Both the position numbers and the translations under genes were made by a program. A stretch of 48,606 nucleotides of DNA from an uncultured Lachnospiraceae bacterium (GTDB lineage Bacteria > Bacillota > Clostridia > Lachnospirales > Lachnospiraceae), in the NCBI GenBank assembly GCA_902799015.1, contig CADBZI010000015.1:1-48606 (forward strand), given 5' to 3'. This document shows, in pieces, positions 39,176 through 48,606 of the stretch (positions within the stretch are counted from its first letter, which is position 1; every line of letters begins with the position of its first letter). The notes below the pieces were generated by a model, which did not search any database, had not been told where the DNA came from, and was given only the letters and a program-made list of their open reading frames with translations.

Positions 39176-41656
39176 TTAATCCTCCGAATAAAATGCTATC
39201 TTTCCTGCTTTCATGGTACAGACTGCCGTCTGTCCTGCTTTAATATTACCAAATAATAGATTCTCTGCAAGCTTATCCTCCAGCAGATTCTGGATCGTGC
39301 GCTTCAGCGGTCTGGCTCCGTACTTCTCATCAAATCCTGTCTGCGCGATGTAATCACGGACGGTGCCTGATACCTTCAGCGTGATTCCCATCTGCTCAAA
39401 CGCGCGCTTCTTCAGGTCCTTCAGAAGCAGTGTCACAATCTTCCGGATCTCTTCCATCGTCAGCGGATGGAAGACAATGGTCTCATCGATCCGGTTCAGG
39501 AATTCCGGGCGGAAGATCCGTTTCACTTCCTCCATGACCGATCCCTTCATGGATTCGTAGTCCGCCTTCGCGTCGGATACCCCGAAGCCAAGCCTTTTCG
39601 CGTTCTGGATCGCCTGCGCTCCCGCATTGGAGGTCATGATCAGGATCGTATTGCGGAAATCAACCTTTCTGCCATGGGAATCCGTGATATGTCCTTCGTC
39701 CATCACCTGCAGCAATATATTGAAGATATCCGGATGGGCTTTCTCGATCTCATCAAACAGAACCACACTGTACGGATGGCGCCGCACCTTCTCGGAGAGC
39801 TGACCGCTCTCGTCATATCCGACATATCCGGGCGGTGAACCCACCAGCCTGGATACATTGAACTTCTCCATATACTCAGACATGTCAACCCGGATGATGG
39901 ATTCCTCGGAGCCGAATACGGTGTCTGCCAATGCCTTCGACAGCTCCGTTTTCCCGACACCGGTCGGTCCCAGGAAAAGGAAGGATCCGATCGGTCTGGC
40001 AGGATCCTTCAGCCCGGCTCTGCCTCTTCGGATCGCCCGCGCGATCGCGCTGACCGCCTCCTCCTGCCCGATGATACGCGCATGCAGCGTTTTCTCAAGA
40101 CCAAGCAGCTTCCTGCCCTCATCCATCGTCAGCTTCTGTACGGGAATCTTCGTCCAGTCGGAAACCGTTCCGGCGATGTCTGCAGCCGTCACCTTTTCCT
40201 GATCCTTCGCCTTCCTGAGCTCCTTCTTCTTTCTGCTCTCCAGGCGGGAAGAGGTCTGGGTCAGCTCCTCGTGAATCTCATGCGCGTCTTCGAACCTTCC
40301 TTCGGTCAGGGCCGTTTCCAGATCCCCACTCAGCTTCTTCACGTCTTCCGAGAGCTTCTGCTGCTTCTTATCCTCCCGGATATATCCCAGCTGGCGTCTG
40401 GAGCAGGCCTCATCCATCAGATCGATCGCCTTGTCCGGCAGGAACCGGTCGGAAATATACCGCGCGGAAAGATTGACTGCGGCCTCAATGGCTTCCTCCG
40501 AGATCGTTACGCCATGATGGCGCTCATAGGCCGGACGCAGCCCCTGCAGAATCTGAACACTCTCCTGCGTTGTGGGCTCCTCCACCAGAATCGGCTGGAA
40601 TCGTCTTGCCAGCGCAGCATCCTTCTCCACATGTTTCCGGTACTCCTCCACGGTTGTCGCGCCGATCACCTGGATCTCGCCGCGCGAGAGCATCGGCTTC
40701 ATGATATTGGCAGCATCCAGCGATCCCTCGGATCCGCCCGCCCCGATGATCGTATGCAGCTCATCGATAAACAGCAGAACCTGCTGAGATCCCGCTGCCT
40801 CATTCAGAACATTTTTAATCCGCTCCTCAAAATCTCCGCGGAACCGGGATCCCGCGACCATCGCTGCCATGTCCAGCGCGACGATGCGCTTGCCCAGCAG
40901 CGGCTGAGGTGCCGTCTGATTCACAATCTTCTGTGCCAGTCCTTCCACAATCGCCGTCTTGCCGACGCCCGGCTCTCCGATCAGACAGGGATTGTTTTTC
41001 GTCCTTCTGCACAGGATCTGACAGATCCGGTCTGTCTCACTCTGTCTTCCGATAATCGGATCCAGCTTCCCGTCGCGCACCTCCTGGGTCATGTCTCTCG
41101 AATACTGATCCAGCGTCGGTGTATTGCTCTGGTAGGACGCGCCCGGCAGCTGCATGGCCATCTGCAGGTACTCCTGCAGCTGCTCATCCGAGACACCGAT
41201 GATGTCAAGGATCTTTGTGTACATCGCCTGAAAATCCACGCCCATCGTGTGGAGCAGCTTTGCCGCATTGCAGTCGGTATCCCGCATCAAAGACAGCAGG
41301 ATATGCTCCGTCCCGATCTGGCTGGAGAAGAACCAGGATGCCTGATCCTCAGCCGACTTCAGGATGAACCTGGCGCGCGGGGTCATCTCCTTTGATTTTC
41401 TGCTCCGCCCCGGACGCTTCGCCTTTCCTGCGAACTCCGCCTCCGGCGTAATCAGTTCCCGGATCAGATTGCGGAGCATTTTCTCCTCAATCCCCGCCTC
41501 ACGCAGCACCACGCCTGCGGTCCCCTCCGGCTCCATGACAAGGCCGAGCAGCAAGTGCTCTGTCCCGGTCACCGGACTAAGCGTCTCTTTCGCGCATTTT
41601 TCCGCATATAATACGGCCTGCCTTGCGGCGGCCGTATATGGAAATACCTGTTCCAT
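39176..41656 (-). CDS. clpC: ClpC-type AAA+ protease chaperone
   Basis: An unfoldase that feeds proteins to ClpP, about 826 residues. The start is ATG 41656 because GGAG lies six bases before it. Two earlier starts (GTG 41671 and ATG 41668) are possible, the latter overlapping the upstream stop (TGATG). Two Clp_N repeats (GTEHLLLGL and GTEHILLSL) are followed by AAA module 1 ([20 protein letters not shown]) and a shortened middle domain with coiled-coil character (about residues 400-480). AAA module 2 ([23 protein letters not shown]) and the C-terminal D2-small domain ([12 protein letters not shown]) complete it. The UVR motif is not evident in the middle region, so adaptor binding may differ. 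It is coupled to the upstream cadherin-like membrane protein. Confidence 0.96.
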   Translation of the reverse strand: MEQVFPYTAAARQAVLYAEKCAKETLSPVTGTEHLLLGLVMEPEGTAGVVLREAGIEEKMLRNLIRELITPEAEFAGKAKRPGRSRKSKEMTPRARFILKSAEDQASWFFSSQIGTEHILLSLMRDTDCNAAKLLHTMGVDFQAMYTKILDIIGVSDEQLQEYLQMAMQLPGASYQSNTPTLDQYSRDMTQEVRDGKLDPIIGRQSETDRICQILCRRTKNNPCLIGEPGVGKTAIVEGLAQKIVNQTAPQPLLGKRIVALDMAAMVAGSRFRGDFEERIKNVLNEAAGSQQVLLFIDELHTIIGAGGSEGSLDAANIMKPMLSRGEIQVIGATTVEEYRKHVEKDAALARRFQPILVEEPTTQESVQILQGLRPAYERHHGVTISEEAIEAAVNLSARYISDRFLPDKAIDLMDEACSRRQLGYIREDKKQQKLSEDVKKLSGDLETALTEGRFEDAHEIHEELTQTSSRLESRKKKELRKAKDQEKVTAADIAGTVSDWTKIPVQKLTMDEGRKLLGLEKTLHARIIGQEEAVSAIARAIRRGRAGLKDPARPIGSFLFLGPTGVGKTELSKALADTVFGSEESIIRVDMSEYMEKFNVSRLVGSPPGYVGYDESGQLSEKVRRHPYSVVLFDEIEKAHPDIFNILLQVMDEGHITDSHGRKVDFRNTILIMTSNAGAQAIQNAKRLGFGVSDAKADYESMKGSVMEEVKRIFRPEFLNRIDETIVFHPLTMEEIRKIVTLLLKDLKKRAFEQMGITLKVSGTVRDYIAQTGFDEKYGARPLKRTIQNLLEDKLAENLLFGNIKAGQTAVCTMKAGKIAFYSED

Positions 41657-41667
41657 GTTGTTCTCCA

Positions 41668-43011
41668 TCACAGATCGATGAGATCGATCTTCACGTTCTT
41701 GCCCTGATCAGCAGCGCCCTGCGCACTGCCTGCGTGCCGGGCGGCATCCTGCCGGGCAGCCTTTTCAAGCGCTTCTTCCTGCGCCTTGCGGGCAGCTTCC
41801 TGCTCCCGCTCGATGCGCTGCGCTTCCTGCGCCTGGCGCTTTGCCTCCTCAGCTCTTGCCTGGGCAGCCTTCCTCGATTCCTGTTCCCGCTTCGCCTCGG
41901 CAGCAGCCGCTTTCTTCATCGCCTTTGCTTCCGCCTTCTTCACGCGGGTCAGATCCTTTGTCACATCCTTCGGTACCTCCTGCGGATGGACCGGCTGTAC
42001 GGATTCGTAACGCCTTGTCTCCGAGGAAACGCCTTCCTGACGGTATGCGCCGTTTTGACGCGGTGCACCGTTCTGGCGCTGGGCACTTGCCTGACGGGGC
42101 GCACTATTCTGGCGCGGTGCATTCCCCTGACGGGGCGCGCCTGCCTGACGCGGTGCATTCCCCTGACGGGATGCGCCGTCTGCCGGATACTGACCGTTCC
42201 TGGGCATATGCCTCTGCGGCTGTACCGGTGTGCCGACCTGCTGATCCGTCCAGCTTACGGAAGAAGAACGCTCGCCATCTTCTTCGCCCCAGTCACCCCA
42301 GCCGTCCTCGGCAACTGCGCCGGATCTGCCCGGGTCGCCGTTCTTATAGAACGCAAGCTCCTGTGCCATATCTCTTCTGCGCAGCAGCTGGCTGATGACA
42401 ATGAACAGAAAGACGATGGATACGGCAATCAGCGCATACAGAACATAGGTCAGCATGCTGATATGGCTTCTCTGCTCCGTGATCGTCTTCTGCAGCTTCT
42501 CAATCGTATTCTCCGCGTCCTGAAGAGAATTGCGGTCTACCTTGACATAACGCGGATCCTCTGTCTCCACTTCGCTCTGCACGACCTCGGTATCGATCGT
42601 CGCCGCCACAGAGCTCTCATTTGCCGCGATCGCCTCGGCCGGATCCACCGCGCCGCGCGCCTGACTGACATTCAGGACATACTCAATCGCATTTCCGCTC
42701 TCGCTCGTGACCGTAATCACAACCGTTCCGGTTCCGTCCGCGTTCAGTGTCGTTCCCGTAACGGAATTCACGGTCGCGCTCGGATTCGTGGTATGCGGCT
42801 CCAGATCCAGCGTTGTTGTGCCCGCCGGAACTTCTACGGAATACTCCCAGATATCATAGCGGAACTCCGGGCTTACCGTCACACCCTCCGTTTTGATCCC
42901 AAGACTTGCAAGAGAATTATCATCTGACGCAAATGCACTTGCGGAGCACATTACCGTCAGCATGAGCATCATCGCCGCCACCGTAAGGAGCTTTCTGCAC
43001 CTACTGTTCAT
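41668..43011 (-). CDS. Membrane protein with extracellular cadherin-like domain and basic/coiled-coil cytosolic tail
   Basis: About 447 residues from ATG 43011, picked for the GGTGGAGG upstream and the signal-like start MNSRCRKLLTVAAMMLML (cleavage near SAFA). Extracellular residues about 30-110 fit a cadherin-like beta-sandwich (LGIKTEGVTVSPEFRYDIWE, YVLNVSQ). A coiled-coil-prone segment leads to one membrane helix (about 180-205, LTYVLYALIAVSIVFLFIVI). The cytosolic part holds acidic WGDWGEEDGE, hexapeptide [P/Q]RQxxA repeats and then an Ala/Glu/Lys/Arg-rich helix of about 110 residues. I do not recognise a full-length family. The stop TGATG overlaps clpC, so it is translationally coupled to it. 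I infer an envelope-linked scaffold or ClpC-associated protein. Confidence 0.85.
   Translation of the reverse strand: MNSRCRKLLTVAAMMLMLTVMCSASAFASDDNSLASLGIKTEGVTVSPEFRYDIWEYSVEVPAGTTTLDLEPHTTNPSATVNSVTGTTLNADGTGTVVITVTSESGNAIEYVLNVSQARGAVDPAEAIAANESSVAATIDTEVVQSEVETEDPRYVKVDRNSLQDAENTIEKLQKTITEQRSHISMLTYVLYALIAVSIVFLFIVISQLLRRRDMAQELAFYKNGDPGRSGAVAEDGWGDWGEEDGERSSSVSWTDQQVGTPVQPQRHMPRNGQYPADGASRQGNAPRQAGAPRQGNAPRQNSAPRQASAQRQNGAPRQNGAYRQEGVSSETRRYESVQPVHPQEVPKDVTKDLTRVKKAEAKAMKKAAAAEAKREQESRKAAQARAEEAKRQAQEAQRIEREQEAARKAQEEALEKAARQDAARHAGSAQGAADQGKNVKIDLIDL
42031..42171 (-). repeat. Hexapeptide repeat region (APRQ-type)
   Basis: About eight 18-bp units encode RQ-G/N/A-N/G/S-A-P variants (for example RQGNAP, RQNSAP, RQNGAP) in the cytosolic part of the cadherin-like protein. 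The segment is basic and probably disordered. Confidence 0.8.
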
Positions 43012-43073
43012 TCCTGTCAAACCTCCACCAATGATTGAATCCCGGTCAATCTTCAAACCGGATTGCTTCCCGG

Positions 43074-44342
43074 TCACTCCTCAAACTTCGCAATATCATG
43101 CCGGTAATACTTCCCGCTGAACCGCACCAGACCGGCGGCTTCATATGCCTTCTGCCTGGCCTGTCTCAGATCATCTCCGAGCACCGTAATTCCAAGCACC
43201 CTGCCGCCGTTCGTCACAATCTTTTCATCCTTCATCGCGGTTCCCGCGTGGAAGCAGAAGCAATCGCGCATCTTGCGAAACGCTTCCAGGCCGTGAATCA
43301 CCTTCCCTTTTTCATAGGCAGCCGGATATCCGTCCGATGCAAGCACCAGACACACACAGGTCCTGGGGCTGAACTTCAGATCAATCTGATCCAGCGTCCC
43401 GTCAATGCACGCGTTCATCACGTCAATGATGTCATTTTCCAGTCTCGGAAGCACCACCTGCGCTTCCGGGTCGCCAAAGCGGCAATTGTACTCCAGCACC
43501 TTCGGGCCGTCCTCCGTCAGCATCAGGCCGAAGAAGATCACACCCTTGAACTCTCTGCCCTCCGCCTTCATCGCGTCCACGGTCGGCTGGAAGATCTTCT
43601 CCCGGCAGAACTGCTGCACGCTGGAGGTATAGAAGGGGTTCGGGGAAATATTCCCCATCCCGCCGGTATTCAGCCCGGTGTCATCATCACCGGCTCTCTT
43701 GTAATCCTGCGCCGAAGACATTTCCTTGATATGGGTCCCGTCCACAAAGGTCAGAACCGAAACCTCTCTTCCGGTCAGGAACTCCTCCACAACCATTTCA
43801 TCGCCGGCTGCGCCAAATGCCTTCTCTCCCATGATCGTCTCGGCACCGTCCAGGGCAGACGCCAGATCCTCACAGATCAGGACGCCCTTTCCCAGCGCAA
43901 GGCCGCTGGCCTTCAGAACAACCGGGAATTTCTCCAGGCCTTCCAGATAGTGCTTTGCCGCAGCCAGATCCGTGAATGTCTCATACGATGCCGTCGGAAT
44001 ATCGTATTTATCCATCAACTCCTTGGAGAATGCCTTGCTTCCCTCCAGAATCGCCGCATTTTTCCTGGGGCCGAACACGCGCAGGCCTCTTTCCTCAAAG
44101 ACATCAACAATTCCGCCGACCAGCGGATCATCCATTCCGATAATCGTCAGACCGATCCCATGATCCTTGGCAAAGTCAGCCAGCTCCTCATACTGATCCG
44201 CCTTCAGCGGAACAAGCTCGGCAATCTGCGCGATTCCCGCATTGCCGGGAGCACAATATATCTTATCAACCTTCGGGCTCTGGGCGCATTTCCAGGCGAT
44301 GGCATGTTCCCTTCCCCCGCTTCCAACAATCAGAATCTTCAT
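43074..44342 (-). CDS. purD: Phosphoribosylamine-glycine ligase
   Basis: PurD makes glycinamide ribonucleotide from phosphoribosylamine, glycine and ATP, step two of purine synthesis. The 422 residues match the family length. It begins MKILIVGSGGREHAIAWK at ATG 44342, behind AAGGTGAT. The ATP-grasp core includes FPVVLKASGLALGKGV, VVEEFLTGREVSVLTF, NTGGMGNISP and the metal-binding EYNCRFGDPEAQ. The ATGA overlap with the purN stop couples the two. It is the last gene of the pur operon seen here. Confidence 0.97.
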   Translation of the reverse strand: MKILIVGSGGREHAIAWKCAQSPKVDKIYCAPGNAGIAQIAELVPLKADQYEELADFAKDHGIGLTIIGMDDPLVGGIVDVFEERGLRVFGPRKNAAILEGSKAFSKELMDKYDIPTASYETFTDLAAAKHYLEGLEKFPVVLKASGLALGKGVLICEDLASALDGAETIMGEKAFGAAGDEMVVEEFLTGREVSVLTFVDGTHIKEMSSAQDYKRAGDDDTGLNTGGMGNISPNPFYTSSVQQFCREKIFQPTVDAMKAEGREFKGVIFFGLMLTEDGPKVLEYNCRFGDPEAQVVLPRLENDIIDVMNACIDGTLDQIDLKFSPRTCVCLVLASDGYPAAYEKGKVIHGLEAFRKMRDCFCFHAGTAMKDEKIVTNGGRVLGITVLGDDLRQARQKAYEAAGLVRFSGKYYRHDIAKFEE

Positions 44343-44962
44343 TGAATGATCACCTTTCTGTTCTCTACCCGGACCTTGCCGCCGGCGATCAGGTCGATTG
44401 CCTGCGGAAGGATCTTCCACTCTGCCTGTTCCATAATGCGCCTCTGCAGTGTCTTCGGCGTATCATCCGGCGCAACCTCCACAGCCTTCTGCAGCAGAAT
44501 CGGACCGGTATCCGTACCGCTGTCCACAAAATGCACCGTCGCCCCGGAGATCCTGACGCCGCGCGCCAGTGCGGCTTCATGCACCTTCAGCCCGTAATAG
44601 CCCTTCCCGCAGAAGGACGGGATCAGGGACGGATGGATGTTCAGGATCCGGTTCTCATAGGCCTGCACCATCTCCTCCGGAATGGTGCAAAGGAAGCCTG
44701 CCAGAACCACCAGATCCGCACCGGATTCCTGCACCCTCGCAAGGAGCGCATGGTGAAATGCGTCCCTGGACGGGAATTCCTTCGGGCTGAGTACAGCGGT
44801 CTCGATGCCCGCTTTTTTTGCCCGCTCCAGTGCAAATGCACCGTGATTGTTCGACACGACGAGTCCGATCCGTGCATTCCGGATCGTTCCGTCTGAGATA
44901 GCGTCTATGATTGCCTGCAGATTTGTGCCTCCGCCTGATACCAGGACTGCGATCGTAAGCAT
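44339..44962 (-). CDS. purN: Phosphoribosylglycinamide formyltransferase
   Basis: PurN transfers a formyl group from 10-formyl-THF to GAR. The 207 residues carry the family start (IAVLVSGGGTNLQAIIDA), the catalytic Asn-His pair in NIHPSLIPSF and the Asp in HFVDSGTDTGPIL. The folate-loop sequence is CGKGYYGLKVHEAAL. The gene is 18 bp behind purM and overlaps purD by four bases. Confidence 0.97.
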   Translation of the reverse strand: MLTIAVLVSGGGTNLQAIIDAISDGTIRNARIGLVVSNNHGAFALERAKKAGIETAVLSPKEFPSRDAFHHALLARVQESGADLVVLAGFLCTIPEEMVQAYENRILNIHPSLIPSFCGKGYYGLKVHEAALARGVRISGATVHFVDSGTDTGPILLQKAVEVAPDDTPKTLQRRIMEQAEWKILPQAIDLIAGGKVRVENRKVIIQ

Positions 44963-44980
44963 ATGTTTGATTTCCGTTTC

Positions 44981-46009
44981 TTATCCGATGATTTCCGCTT
45001 TTCTTTCGCCAGCCTCTACGCTGCCGATTACGAAGGCCTGCTCTCCGGCCTCTCTCAGTACCTTCACAGCCTGCTCCGCATCCGCGCTATCCAGCGCCAT
45101 CACCATGCCGATGCCCATATTAAAGGTATTGTACATGACATGCTCTGCGATCTCGCCCTCTTCCTGAAGCATCCGGAAGATCGCCGGAACCGGATAGCTG
45201 TCCTTCCGGATCACGGCCTTCACCCCGTCCGGCAGCATACGCGGGATATTCTCGTAGAAGCCGCCGCCCGTGATATGGCTGCAGCCCTTGATCTCAATCC
45301 CCGCTTCCCGGACAGACCTGAGCGCTTTCACATAGATCTTCGTCGGCCGAAGCAGCGCTTCGCCAAGTGTCTCCCCCAGTTCCTCCCGGTATGTGGAGAG
45401 GTTCTCCTTATCCATCGAAAAGACCCTGCGCACGAGGGAATAGCCATTGCTGTGCACCCCGCTTGAGGCAATTCCGACAAGGACATCTCCAGGGCGGATC
45501 GACTGCCCGGTGATCATCTTTTTCCGGTCGCAGACGCCGACCGCAAATCCGGCCAGGTCGTATTCTTCCTCCGGATAGAACCCCGGCATCTCCGCCGTCT
45601 CTCCGCCGATCAGCGACGCGCCGGCCTGCAGGCATCCTTCGGAGACGCCCTTCACGATCTGCGCGATCTTCTCCGGTACATTTTTCCCGCAGGCAATGTA
45701 ATCAAGGAAAAACAGCGGCTCCCCGCCCGCGCAGGCAATGTCGTTGACACACATCGCGACACAGTCGATCCCGACCGTATCATGCCGGTCCATCAGAAAA
45801 GCCAGCTTCAGTTTGGTTCCGACTCCGTCTGTTCCGGACACGAGCGTCGGCTCTTCCATATCCTTGAAAGCTTCCATGGAAAATGCGCCCGAGAACCCGC
45901 CGATGTCTGACACGACCTCCGGCCGCTTCGTGCGCGCAATCATATCCTTGATCAGCCGAACGGATTCGTATCCCGCTTCAATATCTACACCTGCCTGCCT
46001 GTAATCCAT
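44981..46009 (-). CDS. purM: Phosphoribosylformylglycinamidine cyclo-ligase
   Basis: PurM (AIR synthetase) closes the imidazole ring of FGAM using ATP. The 342 residues are family length. Landmarks are [20 protein letters not shown] at the start, the nucleotide-binding [39 protein letters not shown] and [13 protein letters not shown], and the C-terminal [13 protein letters not shown]. It lies 49 bp after purE. Confidence 0.97.
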   Translation of the reverse strand: MDYRQAGVDIEAGYESVRLIKDMIARTKRPEVVSDIGGFSGAFSMEAFKDMEEPTLVSGTDGVGTKLKLAFLMDRHDTVGIDCVAMCVNDIACAGGEPLFFLDYIACGKNVPEKIAQIVKGVSEGCLQAGASLIGGETAEMPGFYPEEEYDLAGFAVGVCDRKKMITGQSIRPGDVLVGIASSGVHSNGYSLVRRVFSMDKENLSTYREELGETLGEALLRPTKIYVKALRSVREAGIEIKGCSHITGGGFYENIPRMLPDGVKAVIRKDSYPVPAIFRMLQEEGEIAEHVMYNTFNMGIGMVMALDSADAEQAVKVLREAGEQAFVIGSVEAGERKAEIIG

Positions 46010-46058
46010 TCCGTATTTCCTTTTCTTGATTGAATTCCCGATTGACGCTTCAAAGTGC

Positions 46059-46556
46059 TTACGCTTCTTTTAAGCTCTCCTGCAGTTTCCGGTCTTTCTC
46101 CTCCACGGCCTTGCACATATCCTCGCTGTAGCGCTTCAGCTTCTCACGAAGTAAGTCATCCTCCATCGCAAGCATCCTCACGGCCAGCAGCCCCGCGTTC
46201 TTCGCGCCGTCAATCGCGACCGTTGCCACCGGAATTCCCGGAGGCATCTGCAGGATCGAATACAATGCGTCCTGACCGCCCAGACCGCCGCTGCTGATCG
46301 GCACGCCGATCACCGGAAGCGGAAACAGCGCTGCGCACATGCCCGGCAGATGAGCTGCCATGCCGGCCCCCGCGATGATGACCTTCAGTCCGCGGCTTTC
46401 GGCACTCTTTGCGTAATCAAAGAAGATCTCCGGCTCTCTGTGCGCGGAGATTACCCGCACCTCTGTCTCTACGCCGAATTCCTTCAGAATATCGAGCGCT
46501 TTTTTCATGACCTTGAAGTCTGAATCAGACCCCATGACAATCCCAGCTTTTGGCAT
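46059..46556 (-). CDS. purE: N5-carboxyaminoimidazole ribonucleotide mutase (class I PurE)
   Basis: PurE class I rearranges N5-CAIR to CAIR in purine synthesis. From ATG 46556 (GGAGG eight bases upstream) it is 165 residues. It has [15 protein letters not shown] with the catalytic His, [11 protein letters not shown] and [20 protein letters not shown]. The same frame stays open upstream, but there is no ribosome site and the promoter at 46585 would exclude it. It is the first gene of the operon; purK, purC and the other pur genes are not in this window. Confidence 0.96.
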   Translation of the reverse strand: MPKAGIVMGSDSDFKVMKKALDILKEFGVETEVRVISAHREPEIFFDYAKSAESRGLKVIIAGAGMAAHLPGMCAALFPLPVIGVPISSGGLGGQDALYSILQMPPGIPVATVAIDGAKNAGLLAVRMLAMEDDLLREKLKRYSEDMCKAVEEKDRKLQESLKEA

Positions 46557-46584
46557 ATTGTGTACCTCCGTCTTTCCCTGCATG

Positions 46585-46613
46585 ATTCTACCCGCACGCA
46601 GACAGGGTGTCAA
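46585..46613 (-). promoter_or_regulatory. Promoter of the pur operon
   Basis: A perfect TTGACA and TAGAAT with a 17-bp spacer. The short leader (about 20-30 bases) leaves no room for a purine riboswitch. No clear PurR/PurBox repeats are visible in the flanking 46614-46729 region. Confidence 0.85.
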
Positions 46614-46699
46614 TCCATCGTTTTACAAGTCAAGCCCCTGTTAGTGCCTGCCGCATACACAGGATTCCTTTGCTGCACGTCTTAGCGCAGGAGCCAGTT

Positions 46700-46722
46700 C
46701 AAGTCTGCCACCGGCAGGCTTG
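46700..46722 (-). terminator. Hairpin after the aminopeptidase gene
   Basis: CTGCC-GGT-GGCAG with outer CAAG/CTTG pairing and one mismatch, eight bases after the aminopeptidase stop. There is no strong T-run, so it may terminate only partly. Confidence 0.4.
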
Positions 46723-46729
46723 CGCGCGG

Positions 46730-48606
46730 TCAGAGTGCGTCCTGTGACTCCAGCGGTTTGTTCAGTTCCTCGGTGCCCGGCAGTACGAAACGTCCTCCGG
46801 AAATGATCTCCGCGCGGTATCCGTTGTCTGCGAGGACCTCGATCAGCCCCAGCTCCTCATACGGGATTGTGATGTCCGTGTGGCAGTTGAAGTACGCTTT
46901 TAAGGGATCCTCCCTGCGCTGTGCGGATACTTCATTTTCCTTCGCGATGATCTCCTTGCCGTCCGGATTGTACACGTGGTTGTCTTCCTCCCAGGAGTAG
47001 CAGGTGTCCCCTACCGCGAAGTGCGGTCCGGTTTTTTCGGCGATCAGGATCGGAAGCCTTTGCGCGATCCCGTACTTTCGTGCCATGACGTATGCGGTCG
47101 TATTCGTTCCGATCGCGAATTCCCCCATCGGAAGGCTCTCGTGATGGAACAGAATGTTTTCCCGGATGTAAGCGTCATTTTCTTCCTTCGTCTCAAAGTT
47201 CGCGCAGGAGGCGGTCTCGATCATCCCATCCTTGAACCGGATCTCCAGGTCCTTAAAGTTCAGTCCCTCCAGGTAAACCTGTGAGACATGGAGAATGCCG
47301 TTGGTTCCTTTCAGCACCGGAGAGGTGAAGACTTCTCCGACCGGGATGTTGACATCTGCCACGCAGTTTTCAAAGTTGGTTTCCTTCTCCGGATTCTGCA
47401 GGGTATGGAACTGCACCGTGAGATCGGTACGGTTTCCGTTTGCCCCAACGATATGTGCGCGCTGTCCTTTGTTGAGGGCATCAATGATGGTTGCCTGGAT
47501 TCTGGTGTACAGGGCGCTGTCAAGCGTGTTGACGCGGATCGTTTCTTTGAAGATCTCTTCGAACCGGTCCTCGTCGATCTCCGGCGTGGGGAAGGAAATG
47601 ATCGTAAAGCTTCTCTCTTTTCCTATGATATATTCCTGTGTGATCTGTCTCAGACGGCTGCGCAGCTTAACACTGAGTGTACGCTGGCTTTCGTCATAGC
47701 TCCATGCCTGCGGGGTGCTTTTGGGCTCAAATGGCTTCTGGCCGAACAGCTCCAGAACCGCGGGACCCCCGTGTGCATGTGCCAGCTCTTTGAACTGTTC
47801 GTAGGTAGTTCTTGTAACCTCCGCCCTGCGCTCCACATATCTGGAATCCAGCATCAGCGCTGCATCCTCTCTGTGGTCGTAGTCGTACTGCGGGTTCGGG
47901 ATCGCGCCGCTGAATCCGGAGCGGACGGCGCCCATCGTCGTCAGTGCGCTTACGCTGCTGCGGTAAATGGTCGGACGCAGTCCCATCTTTTCAAAGTTCT
48001 GAACCGTCTTCCTTGCGACCCGCTCAAAGCCTGCAAAGTAGTGCAGGTTCACTGTACGCTTCTTCTCAAGCGGCTTTGCAGCCAGGACAAATCCCATGCG
48101 ATACCCTTCCGACCAGGTGTCAGCCATGCGGTCGATCTCTTCCTGCGGCAGGGATGCCAGAAAGCGTGCCATGCGAATCTCATTTTCCGTTATGTACTCC
48201 CCGTAACGGTACAGATAGTCTGTGTTCGACAGATCCGCTGTCATCAGAATATCCGTAAAGAAGCTGCAGTCAGGATCGATGCCTTCCCGGATGCGGTGCG
48301 CGGCGATCACGTCCGCGTTGTCGCTCTCAAACCAGTACAGGGCATCGCGAACTGCCTCCACCGTCTTCTTTCCGAAGCCGCCGAATGTTTCGCCTGGAGC
48401 CGGATCCGGACTTTCGGAAGCAAGGATTCCGTACACCTGAACAAACAGCTCTACATGAGCGGCTGCTTCCTCCAGCTTTCCTTCAAAAATATATGCGATC
48501 AGGCCTCTCTCCTGCGCATAGAGAAAGCAGAGGAGCTTACCCATCTCCGTTCCCAGCTTCCTGCAGGCCCAGGCCGGATTGGCGTAGCTCTTGTCATAAT
48601 GCTCCG
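46730..48606 (-). CDS. M29-type (AmpS/thermophilic) aminopeptidase, 5' end beyond window
   Basis: A metal-dependent aminopeptidase that removes N-terminal residues from peptides in the cytosol. The frame is open to the right edge; the in-frame codons beyond the internal ATG at 48544 read EHYDKSYANPAWACRKLGTE and continue the family's N-terminus (Asn-Pro-Ala ... Lys-Leu-Gly). The true start is therefore outside and at least 624 residues are here. Candidate metal ligands sit in NIPVGEVFTSPV, FHHESLPMGEFAIGTNT and CHTDITIPYEELG. Other landmarks are RVARKTVQNFEKMGL and RTTYEQFKELAHAHGG. The M29 call rests on overall pattern and length; a neighbouring aminopeptidase family is the alternative. No operon partner is visible in the window. 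Confidence 0.85.
   Translation of the reverse strand, partial: EHYDKSYANPAWACRKLGTEMGKLLCFLYAQERGLIAYIFEGKLEEAAAHVELFVQVYGILASESPDPAPGETFGGFGKKTVEAVRDALYWFESDNADVIAAHRIREGIDPDCSFFTDILMTADLSNTDYLYRYGEYITENEIRMARFLASLPQEEIDRMADTWSEGYRMGFVLAAKPLEKKRTVNLHYFAGFERVARKTVQNFEKMGLRPTIYRSSVSALTTMGAVRSGFSGAIPNPQYDYDHREDAALMLDSRYVERRAEVTRTTYEQFKELAHAHGGPAVLELFGQKPFEPKSTPQAWSYDESQRTLSVKLRSRLRQITQEYIIGKERSFTIISFPTPEIDEDRFEEIFKETIRVNTLDSALYTRIQATIIDALNKGQRAHIVGANGNRTDLTVQFHTLQNPEKETNFENCVADVNIPVGEVFTSPVLKGTNGILHVSQVYLEGLNFKDLEIRFKDGMIETASCANFETKEENDAYIRENILFHHESLPMGEFAIGTNTTAYVMARKYGIAQRLPILIAEKTGPHFAVGDTCYSWEEDNHVYNPDGKEIIAKENEVSAQRREDPLKAYFNCHTDITIPYEELGLIEVLADNGYRAEIISGGRFVLPGTEELNKPLESQDAL

Noticed and set aside
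46556-46729. Possible purine riboswitch before purE.
   Set aside because: The consensus promoter at 46585-46613 leaves a leader of only about 20-30 bases, too short for an aptamer, and no aptamer core sequence is visible.

Overview
The window looks like the chromosome of a G+C-rich, Gram-positive anaerobe of the Clostridia, most likely a Lachnospiraceae-type lineage. The evidence is: Firmicute-style Shine-Dalgarno sites (GGAGG) and TTGACA/TATAAT promoters; a clpC - small conserved protein - radA block; CsbB/YfhO-type envelope glycosylation genes; a DUF4867-like protein; a Pct-type CoA-transferase; and several secreted proteins with long acidic or Thr/Pro-rich stretches. Nearly everything is on the minus strand. 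Only a DUF4867-like gene (26639-27271) and a secreted CHAP/RICIN protein (34920-36941) are on the plus strand. I see no prophage, insertion sequence or CRISPR array, and no gap between genes exceeds 300 bases.

Layout, in minus-strand transcription order from the right edge. 48606-46730 is an M29-type aminopeptidase whose start lies outside the window. 46613-43074 is a pur operon (purE-purM-purN-purD) behind a near-consensus promoter. 43011-37196 holds a membrane protein with a cadherin-like domain, translationally coupled to clpC, then a small conserved protein and radA. 37072-37002 is tRNA-Trp with its own promoter and terminator. 34779-27319 is an envelope-modification operon: YfhO-like GT-C protein, ATP-grasp ligase, two half-size SMR/EamA membrane proteins, a GT2 polyprenyl-phosphate glycosyltransferase and a CoA-transferase. 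Its promoter overlaps that of the divergent CHAP-RICIN-RICIN-Fn3-Big2 wall-hydrolase-like gene.

26423-12916 is a same-strand cluster. It runs HD-GYP phosphodiesterase, GGDEF cyclase, PfkB kinase, family-5 binding protein, two permeases, two ATPases, and a very large MscS-type channel carrying two related extracellular sensor modules. 12708-6761 encodes three secreted proteins: a three-part protein with TAPQPET linkers broken by a frameshift, an M4 thermolysin-like protease, and an unrecognised protein. They share a ten-residue motif near their N-termini. 6637-1 is a second family-5 ABC transporter operon that ends in an UlaG-like metallo-beta-lactamase-fold protein and coaX (type III pantothenate kinase).

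Taken together the region combines housekeeping blocks with two peptide/opine-type importers, c-di-GMP turnover, and extensive surface and secreted functions. The points I find most unusual are the sensor-fused MscS next to c-di-GMP and ABC genes, the shared N-terminal motif in three adjacent secreted proteins, the complete flippase plus GT2 plus GT-C glycosylation set divergent from a wall hydrolase, and two places where one extra base seems to break a reading frame.
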